The notes under the pieces are model-generated. The model was not told the DNA's origin. It worked only from the letters and a program-made list of their open reading frames with translations, and made no database searches. The translations under genes and the position numbers were made by a program. This document shows positions 45,901-48,128 of a stretch of 64,000 bases of DNA, one piece after another. This DNA is from Heliocidaris erythrogramma. Its lineage: Eukaryota; Echinodermata; Echinoidea; Camarodonta; Echinometridae. Location of the stretch: contig CM046855.1 of NCBI GenBank assembly GCA_025617745.1, forward strand, positions 48,835,813 through 48,899,812, read 5' to 3'. Position 1 is the first letter of the stretch, and each line of letters begins with the position of its first letter.

Positions 45901-46826
45901 ATTAGTAGTAGTAGTATTTGGAGTCACCTGTGCCTGGGAGGGGAAAAGCAAATTGAATCACTGTAACCCTTAGGTCTCTCCTCCCGATATAACCGATTGG
46001 GATGTGCAGGTGTACCAATATACCGGGGTTTCCCCCTACCGGTACTCTTATTCGAATCGTGCAGTGGGTTCCTAACGTGCAACGGTGGTGACTGTCCTCT
46101 ACACGGGGCCTCCAGTTAACGTCCTATCTGAGGGACGGAGTGTTTTCCGCTGTAACCTAGCCTGCGTCTATGAAACAAGGGAGAGGCACATTAACACACA
46201 ACGCAGGCTCCAGTCATCCGCCCGGGGTGGATTCGAACCCATGATCTTTGGTTCGACAGGCAAACGCTTTTCCGACTGAGCCAACTCGCCTCCTAATAAT
46301 AACGATAATGATAATGATAATGATACTATGTTTGTATAGTGCATATCACATTATTATATATTTCCTTAATATGCACTTCCAAAGTGCATTTGGAATATAT
46401 TACCCGGCTTCAACTTAGTCATTGATTGATTGATTCAAAGTTGCTCGATTCATCCAAATGCCATGCATTCTTATTGAATTGGTCACTCTTGACACAAGGT
46501 CATTTGGTAATAATAGTTAAACAGTGAAGTATCGATTAATGTAAAAGATATAAACTATACTGGGTTCATATATTCCTTTTTAGGAAAATGCTGCACCCAT
46601 TTTGTGAAGGTTTGCATTAGTTGACTGGTTTGTCATCAGTTGGTATTCAGTGCAAACATAAAACCTGAATTTGTTTTGTTATTCTTATTGCTTTGTAACA
46701 CGTTATAAATGGAAATGCTTCTCCCCCATCTTGTAACAGAATCCCATCTCATTCTACCGGGAGAAGCTCCGGCTAGAGGGCAAAGACAACCTACCTGAGA
46801 TCAAAATCACAGAGGATGAGAGCTGA
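1187..46826 (+). CDS. LRPPRC: LRPPRC: leucine-rich PPR-motif mitochondrial RNA-binding protein, 37 exons, 1408 aa
   Basis: In animals LRPPRC binds mitochondrial mRNAs with SLIRP in the matrix, stabilising them and promoting polyadenylation and translation, so it is needed for cytochrome c oxidase. Joining the 37 exons listed below gives one open frame of 1408 codons and TGA; human LRPPRC is 1394 aa in 38 exons. The first ~45 residues are rich in Arg, Ser and Ala without acidic residues until Asp40, a typical mitochondrial presequence. Canonical 35-residue PPR repeats are clear at residues 201-235 (starts [11 protein letters not shown]) and 236-270 ([14 protein letters not shown]), continuing at 271-291. 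Stretches recalled from vertebrate LRPPRC recur in order: VRRTGRI (~100), YNALLxVYLQNE (~166), VRPHYFWP (~445), YRGIRN (~632), AMDF near 897 and CDRDQMY near 974. All introns have GT and AG. Intron lengths run from about 150 bp to 9.4 kb. Identity is near certain; exon ends are read by eye from splice consensus and frame. Confidence 0.96.
2434..2684. mobile_element. Fold-back element, TATTCTGAAAAC-ended, copy 1
   Basis: Starts GGGGCGGTATTCTGAAAAC and ends GTTTTCAGAATACGGCCCC, an inverted repeat. Further inside, GTCATAACAAATTGAAAT pairs with a diverged ATTTGTTATGACA. About 250 bp with no coding capacity; MITE-like. Copy 2 is at 18776-19024. Confidence 0.7.
4170..4315 (+). mobile_element. Retroposon-like 3' tail
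   Basis: AT-rich stretch ending GTAAAATCAATCAATAAAAAA. The closing ATCAATCAATAAA resembles the tail at 61430-61455 (AATCAATCAATCAATCAATG), as in truncated non-LTR elements. No ORF; family assignment not possible by eye. Confidence 0.3.
4440..5870 (+). repeat. Tandem array of ~9 diverged ~150-bp units
   Basis: The landmark ACAGATTTCTTTCAAATTTT recurs near 4501, 4656, 4826, 5038, 5181, 5333, 5481, 5630 and 5790, giving spacings of about 143-170 bp and one of ~210 bp where a unit carries an insertion. Each unit runs CACATTTCTTGAC, ATTTTGTATGGAGGTGTATC, TTGGTGATGCTGCCCCCAGT, CCGTCTTTTATAGGGTCAAA. Five units keep a 13-bp DR1. Confidence 0.85.
6798..7012 (+). CDS. LRPPRC: LRPPRC exon 2
   Basis: Residues 47-118. 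Acceptor CTTTCAG, donor G|GTAAGTGA. Encodes the end of the leader and the conserved segment [21 protein letters not shown] 5.5-kb intron precedes it. Confidence 0.95.
7013..8907 (+). other. LRPPRC intron 2
   Basis: Contains the TTAA-flanked element at 7687-8238. Nothing else recognisable; AT-rich. Confidence 0.6.
7687..8238. mobile_element. TTAA-flanked MITE, 544 bp
   Basis: TTAA (7687-7690) then AGGTAGTACATAGTG at the left; CACTATGCACTACCA then TTAA (8235-8238) at the right. The ends are inverted repeats with one or two mismatches. A TTAA target duplication is typical of piggyBac-type transposition. No transposase. Confidence 0.75.
8908..9030 (+). CDS. LRPPRC: LRPPRC exon 3
   Basis: Residues 119-159. 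Acceptor CCCCTAG, donor G|GTAGGT. Encodes [20 protein letters not shown], a well conserved N-terminal helix pair of LRPPRC. Confidence 0.95.
9059..9345 (+). repeat. (GAT)n microsatellite, intron 3
   Basis: About 280 bp of GAT with GGT, GAG and GAC variants. It stays open in several frames only because of its composition. Confidence 0.95.
9772..9893 (+). CDS. LRPPRC: LRPPRC exon 4 (PPR)
   Basis: Residues 160-200. Acceptor GTATTACAG, donor AGG|GTGAGC. Encodes a PPR unit with [20 protein letters not shown], nearly identical to the vertebrate motif as recalled. Confidence 0.96.
10116..10261 (+). CDS. LRPPRC: LRPPRC exon 5 (two PPR repeats)
   Basis: Residues 201-248. Acceptor TTTCTAG, donor GG|GTAATT. 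Contains the best PPR repeat of the protein (residues 201-235, with [11 protein letters not shown] at its start) and most of the next. Confidence 0.96.
10528..10615 (-). mobile_element. tRNA-derived SINE-like segment
   Basis: On the minus strand TTGGTCTAGCAGTGACG (A-box-like) precedes CCTAGGTTCAAATCTC (B-box-like) at tRNA-like spacing. It does not close into an acceptor stem, so it is not a functional tRNA. Confidence 0.45.
10815..10853 (+). CDS. LRPPRC: LRPPRC exon 6 (39 nt, PPR)
   Basis: Residues 249-261 ([13 protein letters not shown]). Acceptor GTTTGCAG, donor AG|GTAAGTG. A micro-sized exon completing the second helix of a PPR; it keeps frame and matches the vertebrate motif. Confidence 0.93.
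11392..11479 (+). CDS. LRPPRC: LRPPRC exon 7 (PPR)
   Basis: Residues 262-291. Acceptor GTGTGATAG, donor AAG|GTAAAA. Encodes [18 protein letters not shown], a typical PPR helix pair. Confidence 0.95.
11995..12099 (+). CDS. LRPPRC: LRPPRC exon 8
   Basis: Residues 292-326. Acceptor TTGGCACAG, donor CAG|GTAAAC. Another CACAG 9 bp inside (12003) could act as an alternative in-frame acceptor removing three residues. Confidence 0.9.
12127..12260 (+). repeat. Tandem duplication, 2 x 66 bp
   Basis: TTTTTAATATTTGTTCACTT through GTGCTGAGTTTTCACAGG occurs twice in direct succession (12127-12192, 12193-12258) with four or five substitutions. Confidence 0.9.
12425..12464 (+). CDS. LRPPRC: LRPPRC exon 9 (40 nt)
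   Basis: Residues 327-339 ([13 protein letters not shown]). Acceptor GCTTTTCAG, donor G|GTGAGTG. Short exon; the motif ILEKV...YIP matches the vertebrate protein as recalled. Confidence 0.93.
12465..13209 (+). other. LRPPRC intron 9, nothing recognised
   Basis: AT-rich; one possible relic of the TCAGACCT fold-back family near 12663-12700. No coding signal. Confidence 0.5.
13210..13367 (+). CDS. LRPPRC: LRPPRC exon 10
   Basis: Residues 340-392. Acceptor TTGTTACAG, donor CTA|GTAAGC. Encodes [20 protein letters not shown] and a diverged linker. Confidence 0.94.
13804..13980. mobile_element. Fold-back element with ~70-bp arms
   Basis: The left arm has TATTAATACATGGTTG, GTGCGATCTGGCAACAC and AGGTTTTTATTGTGGTGT. 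The right arm has ACACCACAATAAAAACCT, GTGTTGCCAGATCGCAC and CAACCATGTATTAATA. The loop is about 30 bp. Confidence 0.85.
14139..14250 (+). CDS. LRPPRC: LRPPRC exon 11
   Basis: Residues 393-429. Acceptor CTGCTTAG, donor G|GTATGT. Helical segment with [20 protein letters not shown]. Confidence 0.93.
14521..14780 (+). repeat. CT-rich microsatellite, intron 11
   Basis: Interrupted CTCTCT, CTTT and TTTTTTCT runs. Open frames across it are compositional. Confidence 0.9.
15154..15191 (+). CDS. LRPPRC: LRPPRC exon 12 (38 nt)
   Basis: Residues 430-442 ([13 protein letters not shown]). Acceptor CATATTGCAG, donor CTA|GTAAGT. Lies about 210 bp upstream of the 36-bp minisatellite. Confidence 0.9.
15406..16106 (+). 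repeat. 36-bp minisatellite, about 18 copies, intron 12
   Basis: Unit GAGATTTATTATGAGATTTA then TTATGCTTTTAAGATT. Occasional extra GAGATTTATTAT sub-units and variants TTTAAA, ATAAGA, TTTACTATG. The spacing is a multiple of three, so one frame stays open for 225 codons, but there is no other coding evidence. Confidence 0.95.
16465..16534 (+). CDS. LRPPRC: LRPPRC exon 13
   Basis: Residues 443-465. Acceptor TTGTTGCAG, donor G|GTAAGG. Encodes [15 protein letters not shown], one of the most diagnostic LRPPRC motifs. Confidence 0.96.
16535..17476 (+). other. LRPPRC intron 13, nothing recognised
   Basis: AT-rich intron of about 940 bp without repeats or coding signal that I can identify. Confidence 0.5.
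17477..17598 (+). CDS. LRPPRC: LRPPRC exon 14 (PPR)
   Basis: Residues 466-506. Acceptor TTTTCTAG, donor AAT|GTAAGT. PPR-like unit [20 protein letters not shown]. Confidence 0.95.
17770..18082. mobile_element. Fold-back element, GGCCCRTATTCTGAA-ended, ~313 bp
   Basis: Left arm GGCCCATATTCTGAACTCCG then GTTTAACTTAAACCATG; right arm CATGGTTTAAGTTAAAC, CGGAGTTCAGAATACGGGCC. A second pair, GTGGTTTAACTATGGG(TA)GCC and GGCTGCCCATAGTTAAACCAC, extends the stem. Possible ATTG flanks both sides. Confidence 0.85.
18600..18690 (+). CDS. LRPPRC: LRPPRC exon 15
   Basis: Residues 507-536. Acceptor TTTTTTACAG, donor A|GTAAGT. Frame retained. Confidence 0.93.
18776..19024. mobile_element. Fold-back element, TATTCTGAAAAC-ended, copy 2
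   Basis: GGGGTGGTATTCTGAAAAC at the start, TTTTCAGAATATAGCCCCA at the end, with the shared inner TGTCATAACAAATTGAAAT. LRPPRC intron 15. Confidence 0.7.
19150..19215 (-). mobile_element. tRNA-derived SINE-like segment
   Basis: Minus strand CGGCTCAGTGGTTAAAGCAA (A-box-like) then CTCGGGATCAAGC (weak B-box). Not a functional tRNA by eye. Confidence 0.35.
19942..20083. mobile_element. CCAAT fold-back MITE, copy 1
   Basis: GGGGAGCGTTTCATCAAGCG at the left and CGCTTGATGAAAtaCttCCC at the right. Stem includes GTCAGTGATTTTTAC. The centre has TCAGCCAATCAGTTGCAAGG. Lies 120 bp upstream of exon 16. Confidence 0.9.
20204..20270 (+). CDS. LRPPRC: LRPPRC exon 16 (flanked by fold-back elements)
   Basis: Residues 537-558. 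Acceptor CCTCTGCAG, donor AG|GTGAGT. This 67-bp exon sits between two copies of the same ~140-bp fold-back element; the downstream copy starts about 7 bases after the exon end. Confidence 0.92.
20278..20415. mobile_element. CCAAT fold-back MITE, copy 2
   Basis: Starts GGGGAGCGTTTCATCAAGC, ends GCTTGATGAAACGCTCCCC, centre TCAGCCAATCAGATGCAAGG. Starts immediately after the exon 16 donor region (exon ends at 20270). Confidence 0.92.
20551..20990. mobile_element. ATGCCTCCG-ended AGGTCA-rich element, copy 1 (right end missing)
   Basis: Begins ATGCCTCCGCCTACCG with the hairpin partner GGTGCCGGAGGCAT, then CGTCCGTCC, AACTCAAGAACCA, TATGAACTTCAAACTTGGT and TATCACCAT. AGGTCA is repeated, including two overlapping DR1s at 20731-20750. 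Copy 2 (56643-57365) is longer and has the closing CGGAGGCAT. Confidence 0.75.
21195..21283 (+). CDS. LRPPRC: LRPPRC exon 17
   Basis: Residues 559-588. Acceptor TTGTGTCAG, donor G|GTAAGC. Confidence 0.93.
21284..22332 (+). other. LRPPRC intron 17
   Basis: Contains dispersed repeat copy B (21983-22191). Nothing else recognised. Confidence 0.5.
21983..22191. repeat. Dispersed repeat, copy B
   Basis: Same block order as copy A at 480-700, in LRPPRC intron 17 and in the same orientation. Confidence 0.6.
22333..22439 (+). CDS. LRPPRC: LRPPRC exon 18
   Basis: Residues 589-624. Acceptor TTTTTTTCAG, donor GAG|GTAGGT. Encodes [17 protein letters not shown]. Confidence 0.94.
22803..22978. mobile_element. 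Fold-back element, GGTCAGACCTCA-ended
   Basis: Left GGTCAGACCTCAGCAATAAT then GATAACAAGA; right GTTATCGTTATTGTTATGAT then TGAGGTCTGACTA. A one-armed relic (AGTCAGACCTCACCAATAAC) is at 10375-10395. Confidence 0.65.
23046..23198 (+). CDS. LRPPRC: LRPPRC exon 19
   Basis: Residues 625-675. Acceptor TCCCTGTCAG, donor GAG|GTATGT. Contains the family motif YRGIRNQLD. Confidence 0.95.
23658..23765 (+). CDS. LRPPRC: LRPPRC exon 20
   Basis: Residues 676-711. Acceptor GTTCTTAG, donor AAT|GTAAGT. Charged helices [17 protein letters not shown]. Confidence 0.94.
24189..24269. mobile_element. ~80-bp TTAACCC/GGGTTAA element, copy 1
   Basis: TTTAACCCATACACTACG at the left, then CTGGGTGGCTCCTGTATTAA and GCCTATGAG, ending AATTCAGTAGTCAACGGGTT then AAA. 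Related sequences lie at 32744-32803 and 46852-46934. Confidence 0.6.
24301..24440 (+). CDS. LRPPRC: LRPPRC exon 21 (PPR)
   Basis: Residues 712-757. Acceptor TTTTCTCCAG, donor TT|GTAAGT. Encodes [15 protein letters not shown] and [20 protein letters not shown], matching the vertebrate central PPR unit as recalled. Confidence 0.95.
25059..25144 (+). CDS. LRPPRC: LRPPRC exon 22
   Basis: Residues 758-786. Acceptor CCATTTCAG, donor G|GTAAGT. Encodes [15 protein letters not shown]. Confidence 0.94.
25645..25930. mobile_element. ATTGCTCC-ended element interrupted by CCAAT MITE copy 3
   Basis: Left part AACAATTGCTTCAGGCTTTA then ATTCATCAAAAATATAGGA; right part GTCGGCCGTGGAGCAATTGA then CGCC. Ends are imperfect inverted repeats. 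The CCAAT fold-back MITE at 25723-25861 splits it. Relatives at 39915-40095 (unsplit) and 38395-38640 (also split). Confidence 0.55.
25723..25861. mobile_element. CCAAT fold-back MITE, copy 3 (nested)
   Basis: GGAGCGTTTCATCAAGCGTT at the left, AACGCTTGAAGAAACGCTCC at the right, centre CTCAGCCAATCAGATGCAAG. Confidence 0.92.
25983..26187 (+). CDS. LRPPRC: LRPPRC exon 23 (PPR; before the giant intron)
   Basis: Residues 787-854. Acceptor TGTGTTTAG, donor AA|GTAATT. Encodes [13 protein letters not shown] and [13 protein letters not shown]. The 9.4-kb intron that follows holds the TIR-bounded insertion. Confidence 0.94.
26624..26652 (+). repeat. Left terminal inverted repeat of the giant insertion
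   Basis: GC-rich 29-mer starting TACAGTTCCGCCCGCGGG, preceded by ATTTACATG. Stands out sharply from the AT-rich intron. Confidence 0.85.
27795..27875. repeat. Inverted repeat around GGTTCGTAATTCCGAAAATT
   Basis: GGTTCGTAATTCCGAAAATT is followed 15-20 bp later by AATTTTCGGAATTACTAACC. Scattered relatives (GGAATTATGAACCC, TTCGTAATTACGAAAAT, GGAATTATGAACCCAAA) lie at 32570-32890. Confidence 0.7.
28175..28740 (+). repeat. Internal duplication of the giant element, copy 1
   Basis: Ordered blocks: CTACGAGCCG, AATTTGCTAT, GTCAGAGC, CTAAGCGG, TTTTGTTTCGTGCTTG, AACAAAACTTGCCATA, CATTCAGAGGTGACGAGAAA CAAAATGCATAAATTACTTG, GTGAAACCGACATTTTGCGC, TTGTAAACATGT, CATTCTGGTC, TTCCACATCTAC. Copy 2 at 29518-29985 has the same blocks in order. 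Confidence 0.85.
28880..29500 (+). repeat. Purine-rich low-complexity tract
   Basis: GA-rich runs (GAGAGAGAGA, GGGAGGGAGAAG) with poly(C)/poly(A) at about 29323-29348 and poly(G) near 29492-29503. All open frames across it are compositional. Confidence 0.85.
29518..29985 (+). repeat. Internal duplication of the giant element, copy 2
   Basis: Same block order as 28175-28740, with a poly(C) run and a short insertion near 29659-29710. A third, worse copy (TTTTGCGCACATTTGTCAAT, CATTCTGGTTGAGTG) lies at 29190-29310. Confidence 0.85.
29975..30960 (+). repeat. Degenerate tandem repeat, about five units
   Basis: Each unit begins CTAAATCAYGNACTTGTATC then ATAATCTCG, and contains TTTCTTTTCTTTTCGG and, in two units, AACAGCGGGAYGAAGATAAA CTGCGT. 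Unit starts are near 29998, 30152, 30478, 30672 and 30890, spacing about 150-320 bp. Confidence 0.7.
31790..31937 (+). mobile_element. Retroposon-like 3' end with AATAAA and poly(A)
   Basis: AT-rich sequence ending TTTGATCAATAAAAAAAAAA, a polyadenylation signal run directly into A15. Flanked by CAATACTGCACTGTATA-type repeats (31550, 31936, 32000, 32203). Confidence 0.4.
32035..32160 (-). repeat. Inverted partial copy of the internal duplication
   Basis: On the minus strand it reads CAGTCCCGGCGTCGAACCGT, ATTTATCTCGAATTTGCTAT, TAAACGTCAGAGCTTTTGCG, as in 28175-28290. Confidence 0.7.
32744..32803. mobile_element. TTAACCC/GGGTTAA element, copy 2 (left end lost)
   Basis: CCGGGTGTCTCCTGTATAAA, GCCTATGAGG, ending AATTCAGTAGTCAACGGGTT then AA. 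Inside the intron 23 insertion. Confidence 0.55.
32880..34800. repeat. ~191-bp dimeric satellite, about 10 copies
   Basis: GGTTCGGCGCATAAATTACA recurs at 33000, 33216, 33409, 33599, 33790, 33980, 34172, 34365, 34554 and 34739, so the spacing is 185-193 bp apart from the first (~216). Each unit has two related halves: GAAAATTGGTTCGGCGCATAA and GAAAATTGATTTGGCGCGTAA, each following TTATCGAAT or TTATATCGGAT. The array is thus a dimer of a ~95-bp monomer. Confidence 0.95.
35222..35250 (-). repeat. Right terminal inverted repeat of the giant insertion
   Basis: Reverse complement starts TACAGTCCCGCCCGCGGG; 28 of 29 bases match the left end. Followed by TATCACCCC. Two TTTAGACG motifs lie within 65 bp inside. 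Confidence 0.85.
35586..35710 (+). CDS. LRPPRC: LRPPRC exon 24
   Basis: Residues 855-896. Acceptor TTGTCTACAG, donor G|GTGAAT. Encodes [16 protein letters not shown]. Its last ~58 bp, with the donor, are duplicated 167 bp downstream. Confidence 0.94.
35819..35899 (+). pseudogene. Partial duplicate of LRPPRC exon 24 with donor site
   Basis: TCCAAGATGTCC, TTGTTCGTCT, GACCAGCTTCAGAGAGGTGA and ATTGATGAGGAAAG repeat the end of exon 24 and its intron start, 167 bp further on. One extra T shifts the frame. A potential acceptor GTACAG lies just before (35812-35817), so a 61-nt pseudo-exon 35818-35878 could be spliced, but it would break the frame. Confidence 0.85.
35920..36010 (+). repeat. (GAT)n microsatellite, intron 24
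   Basis: About 27 uninterrupted GAT units, continuing as imperfect GAT-rich sequence to about 36150. Confidence 0.95.
36266..36372 (+). CDS. LRPPRC: LRPPRC exon 25 (PPR)
   Basis: Residues 897-932. Acceptor GTCTGTAAAG (purine before AG, weaker than most), donor GAG|GTAAGA. Encodes [20 protein letters not shown], strongly LRPPRC-like. Confidence 0.95.
36648..36750 (+). repeat. (GAT)n microsatellite, intron 25
   Basis: Interrupted GAT/ATG repeats. Confidence 0.9.
36853..37012 (+). CDS. LRPPRC: LRPPRC exon 26
   Basis: Residues 933-985. Acceptor TTCAAACAG, donor A|GTATGT. Encodes [18 protein letters not shown] and [13 protein letters not shown], among the best conserved parts of the family. Confidence 0.96.
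37013..37748 (+). other. LRPPRC intron 26, nothing recognised
   Basis: About 735 bp of AT-rich sequence without repeats seen by eye. Confidence 0.5.
37749..37906 (+). CDS. LRPPRC: LRPPRC exon 27 (PPR)
   Basis: Residues 986-1038. Acceptor CTCTTGAAAG, donor CAG|GTACCG. Encodes [19 protein letters not shown] and VPYEVPQL, as expected next in LRPPRC. Confidence 0.94.
38026..38090 (+). repeat. (CT)n microsatellite before exon 28
   Basis: TCTCTC run of about 60 bp. Confidence 0.95.
38161..38217 (+). CDS. LRPPRC: LRPPRC exon 28 (57 nt)
   Basis: Residues 1039-1057. Acceptor TTGTTTTCAG, donor GGA|GTAAGT. In frame on both sides, so it could be skipped without a shift. A (CT)n tract lies upstream. 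Confidence 0.9.
38395..38640. mobile_element. Relative of the ATTGCTCC element, split by CCAAT MITE copy 4
   Basis: GGGCTTTTATTCATCAAAGA then TATAGGAT before the insertion; GGGTTTAGGTTAGGTTTAAG then GGTTAGGGTTCGG after it. Confidence 0.5.
38433..38572. mobile_element. CCAAT fold-back MITE, copy 4 (divergent termini)
   Basis: Ends GGGCCCTGTTTCATAAAACT and AGTTTTATGAAATGGGGCTC differ from the other copies, but the centre CTCAGCCAATCAGATTCAAG GATTTCAGTAGCTTATAAC is the same. A sub-family with exchanged arms. Confidence 0.8.
38969..39105 (+). CDS. LRPPRC: LRPPRC exon 29
   Basis: Residues 1058-1102. Acceptor TAATGTATAG, donor CT|GTAAGG. PPR-like helices [19 protein letters not shown]. Confidence 0.94.
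39306..39559. mobile_element. TTAA-flanked MITE, 246 bp
   Basis: TTAA then AGGGATAC at the left (39306-39317), GTATCCCT then TTAA at the right (39548-39559). The interior is GC-richer than the intron around it and has no transposase. Confidence 0.7.
39770..39855 (+). CDS. LRPPRC: LRPPRC exon 30
   Basis: Residues 1103-1131. Acceptor CCTTTCCAG, donor A|GTAAAT. Encodes [15 protein letters not shown]. Confidence 0.94.
39915..40095. mobile_element. ATTGCTCC-ended element with telomere-like interior
   Basis: Ends GCTCAGGCGAAAATTGCTCC and GGAGCAATCGTCACAGGAGC are imperfect inverted repeats. The interior has GGGTTGGGGTTGCGGTTG and AGGTTTAGAGTTAGGGGTAG. Confidence 0.6.
40527..40719 (+). CDS. LRPPRC: LRPPRC exon 31
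   Basis: Residues 1132-1195. Acceptor GTTTTATAG, donor AA|GTAGGT. Reading through the donor would hit TAG at once, so the donor is needed for the downstream match. Confidence 0.94.
40720..42517 (+). other. LRPPRC intron 31
   Basis: 1.8 kb. Holds a poly(C)/poly(A) block (about 41647-41680) and a fold-back (41912-42200). CATGCATGCATGCAGCATGC at about 41266 is a short palindromic run. Otherwise nothing recognised. Confidence 0.5.
41912..42200. mobile_element. Fold-back element with ~70-bp arms
   Basis: Left: TGAATGTGTCGAC, GGCTGTCCTAGATCCTCCCA, GTGGACCACTTTGTGTTAGC, TGCATAC. Right: GTATGCAGTCAGCACAAAGC, AGTCCATTGTCGCTGGGAGG, GTCTAGGACGGC, TTCGACACATCCA. Clear inverted arms. Confidence 0.85.
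42518..42645 (+). CDS. LRPPRC: LRPPRC exon 32
   Basis: Residues 1196-1238. Acceptor CCTTGCAG, donor G|GTAAGA. Encodes [17 protein letters not shown]. The following intron opens with a GATG-rich microsatellite. Confidence 0.94.
42936..42985 (+). repeat. Poly(C) and (CT)n upstream of exon 33
   Basis: Poly(C) about 42924-42941, followed by (CT)n to 42983, merging into the acceptor tract. Confidence 0.9.
43020..43132 (+). CDS. LRPPRC: LRPPRC exon 33
   Basis: Residues 1239-1276. Acceptor ATATCACAG after a long (CT)n tract, donor CAG|GTAATA. Encodes [20 protein letters not shown]. Confidence 0.93.
43290..43690. repeat. Probable dispersed repeat (AAAGGGGAGGTC-type)
   Basis: Begins TTAAAGGGGAGGTCAATTCA, then GAAAGTTTGAGGAAAATCTG ATGAAAAATAGAG, in the same style as the partial repeat at 63866-64000 (AAAGGCCAAGTCCACGTCAA). 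Family membership is inferred. Confidence 0.4.
43738..43815 (+). CDS. LRPPRC: LRPPRC exon 34 (78 nt)
   Basis: Residues 1277-1302. Acceptor CCTATACAG, donor GTG|GTAAGA. Symmetric exon, in frame on both sides. Confidence 0.92.
44427..44517 (+). CDS. LRPPRC: LRPPRC exon 35
   Basis: Residues 1303-1332. Acceptor GTTTTACAG, donor G|GTAAGT. Confidence 0.93.
44640..44850 (+). mobile_element. Retroposon-like 3' tail ending (TGAAT)n
   Basis: Ends GAATTGAATTGAATTGAATA after an AT-rich stretch. Short-period 3' tails of this type are seen in truncated non-LTR elements. No ORF. Confidence 0.3.
44967..45272. mobile_element. Fold-back element with TTAACC...TTTAGTCACTGA ends
   Basis: Left CTTAACCATTTAGTCACTGA, right GGTTTAGTGACTAAAGGGTT then AAATC. 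About 300 bp, non-coding. Confidence 0.65.
45325..45525. mobile_element. Fold-back element with ~75-bp arms
   Basis: Left TTTTAAACATTGATCTTCTT, ACAAGGATATTCCATTT, AATGCATCATTTATTTAGAT CTTAAAGA. Right TCTTTAAGATCTAAACAAAT, GATGCATTTCAAAATGGAAT, ATCCTTGTAAGAAAATCAAT, GTTTTAAAA. Few mismatches, so probably young. Ends 30 bp before exon 36. Confidence 0.88.
45556..45698 (+). CDS. LRPPRC: LRPPRC exon 36
   Basis: Residues 1333-1380. Acceptor TCTGTGTAG, donor CCA|GTGAGT. Encodes [20 protein letters not shown] and EPP, matching the C-terminal motif of vertebrate LRPPRC as recalled. Confidence 0.95.
45900..46290 (-). mobile_element. tRNA-derived SINE
   Basis: Read on the minus strand it starts GGCGAGTTGGCTCAGTCGG (A box TGGCTCAGTCGG), then CATGGGTTCGAATCCACC (B box GGGTTCGAATCC), then ~290 bp of body and an (ACT)n-type tail at 45901-45915. 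The tRNA head lacks a matching 3' acceptor strand. Intron 36. Confidence 0.75.
46740..46826 (+). CDS. LRPPRC: LRPPRC exon 37 (coding end)
   Basis: Residues 1381-1408 and TGA at 46824-46826. Acceptor CTTGTAACAG. The segment [14 protein letters not shown] is the counterpart of the vertebrate C-terminal helix; the last ~13 residues are acidic and divergent. Confidence 0.94.
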   Translation, partial: NPISFYREKLRLEGKDNLPEIKITEDES

Positions 46827-46851
46827 TGGTCAAACAACTCTAATATGAACA

Positions 46852-46934
46852 CTTAACCCAATCAATACAGGACTGGATGATCCCTGTATTAAGCCAATGG
46901 GAAAGAAAGAATTCAGTAGTCAACGGGTTAACCC
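46852..46934. mobile_element. ~80-bp TTAACCC/GGGTTAA element, copy 3, in the LRPPRC 3' UTR region
   Basis: CTTAACCCAATCAATACAGG, CCTGTATTAAGCCAATGGG, ending AATTCAGTAGTCAACGGGTT then AACCC. Starts 25 nt after the LRPPRC stop codon, so it is probably part of the mRNA. Confidence 0.6.
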
Positions 46935-48015
46935 TTCTGGAAGAAGAAGAAGATGATGATAAATGATGACGATGAAGCTTGACAGGAGACAAGTGTGAAA
47001 GGTTCCGATTTGGGGCACTTTGTCAGCTGTGCGATGTGGGCTCAAGGAAATGCCAGGGGTAGTTGGGCAGAAAGAAATTGTATGGTTTTGTATCAGGTTT
47101 TCTTACAGTTAAAGATCTTATTTGAGATTTATTTATTATATTTTGATTTAACAGTTGCAGTACTCAGTGTTTCAAGCTTACCTCAGCCATACCCATTGCT
47201 GTGCATTTTTAATGCAAATAACATGCGTATATGTTCTTGAGCATTCTCTCAGAGATATGGTTATGCATTGGTAAGATTGAATAATGTGTATATTTCTGGG
47301 TGCAGTTTTCATTTAACTGTGTATGATTGAAGGATTGGTGCTTGTGGCATTTGAAATGCTGAGAAAGTCACTGCTTTGAGACATTTCTGAAGAACGAGGT
47401 AATACCATGCCAAGAGGCACTTGCAGACCCGCTTAGTTCTGAAGCCGGTGATCTTCTTTGATCCCCACTTCTCTGACAGTTGACCAATGTAACCTCACTG
47501 TGATCATTGTGAAAATAGTCAAATCAATTAAAATCCACACTATCGAACAAGTTTATTATAAGCAATAAGTAATAATAGAATTACTGTAAAACTGTAGGTA
47601 AATTTTACAAGCCAAGTCTAAGACACTCATTCATGGGTGTTGAAATTGTATTGTGCCGCATCAGTAATAGTGTTATAAAATGCACAACCTTTTATAATGT
47701 TCACTCACCAAACAGAGTGATTAATAAAAATAAAAGGAATATAATTGTATCCAAAGATATACCGTTATACAGTACTTGGTACTCAGTGTAGAGATTTGTC
47801 TTATTGTAGTGCATATCAAGTTTTATATTTTTATCATCACAAGCCTCATACAAGCTGACTTGCCTTCCTTCTTCCAGGCTTTTTTCCACATGAGATATTC
47901 ATTTAATTTCGAAAGGGCCCAATAAGTAATCAGGATTTCAACCTTTAGGAGGATTTTGGGACATTTGCTCAAAAGTAAAGGTTTTTGTAGCGTTTCCACT
48001 ACATTTGATCTGTTG

Positions 48016-48075
48016 AGAGCCAGAAGGGCGTTAACTCCGTGTTAAAGTATATGCGTTTACGCCCTTCTGGCTTCA
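48016..48075. repeat. Hairpin in the LRPPRC 3' region
   Basis: GAGCCAGAAGGGCGTTAAC pairs with GTTTACGCCCTTCTGGCTTC across a ~20-bp loop. Confidence 0.75.
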
Positions 48076-48128
48076 AAGAGACGATTTACTGTTTCAAAGG
48101 AATAAGAGCCTTAAAAACAGATTTGTCT

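Noticed and set aside
46222-46290. Functional tRNA gene (minus strand)
   Set aside because: A and B boxes are present but the 5' GGCGAGT has no complementary 3' acceptor strand; better explained as a SINE head.
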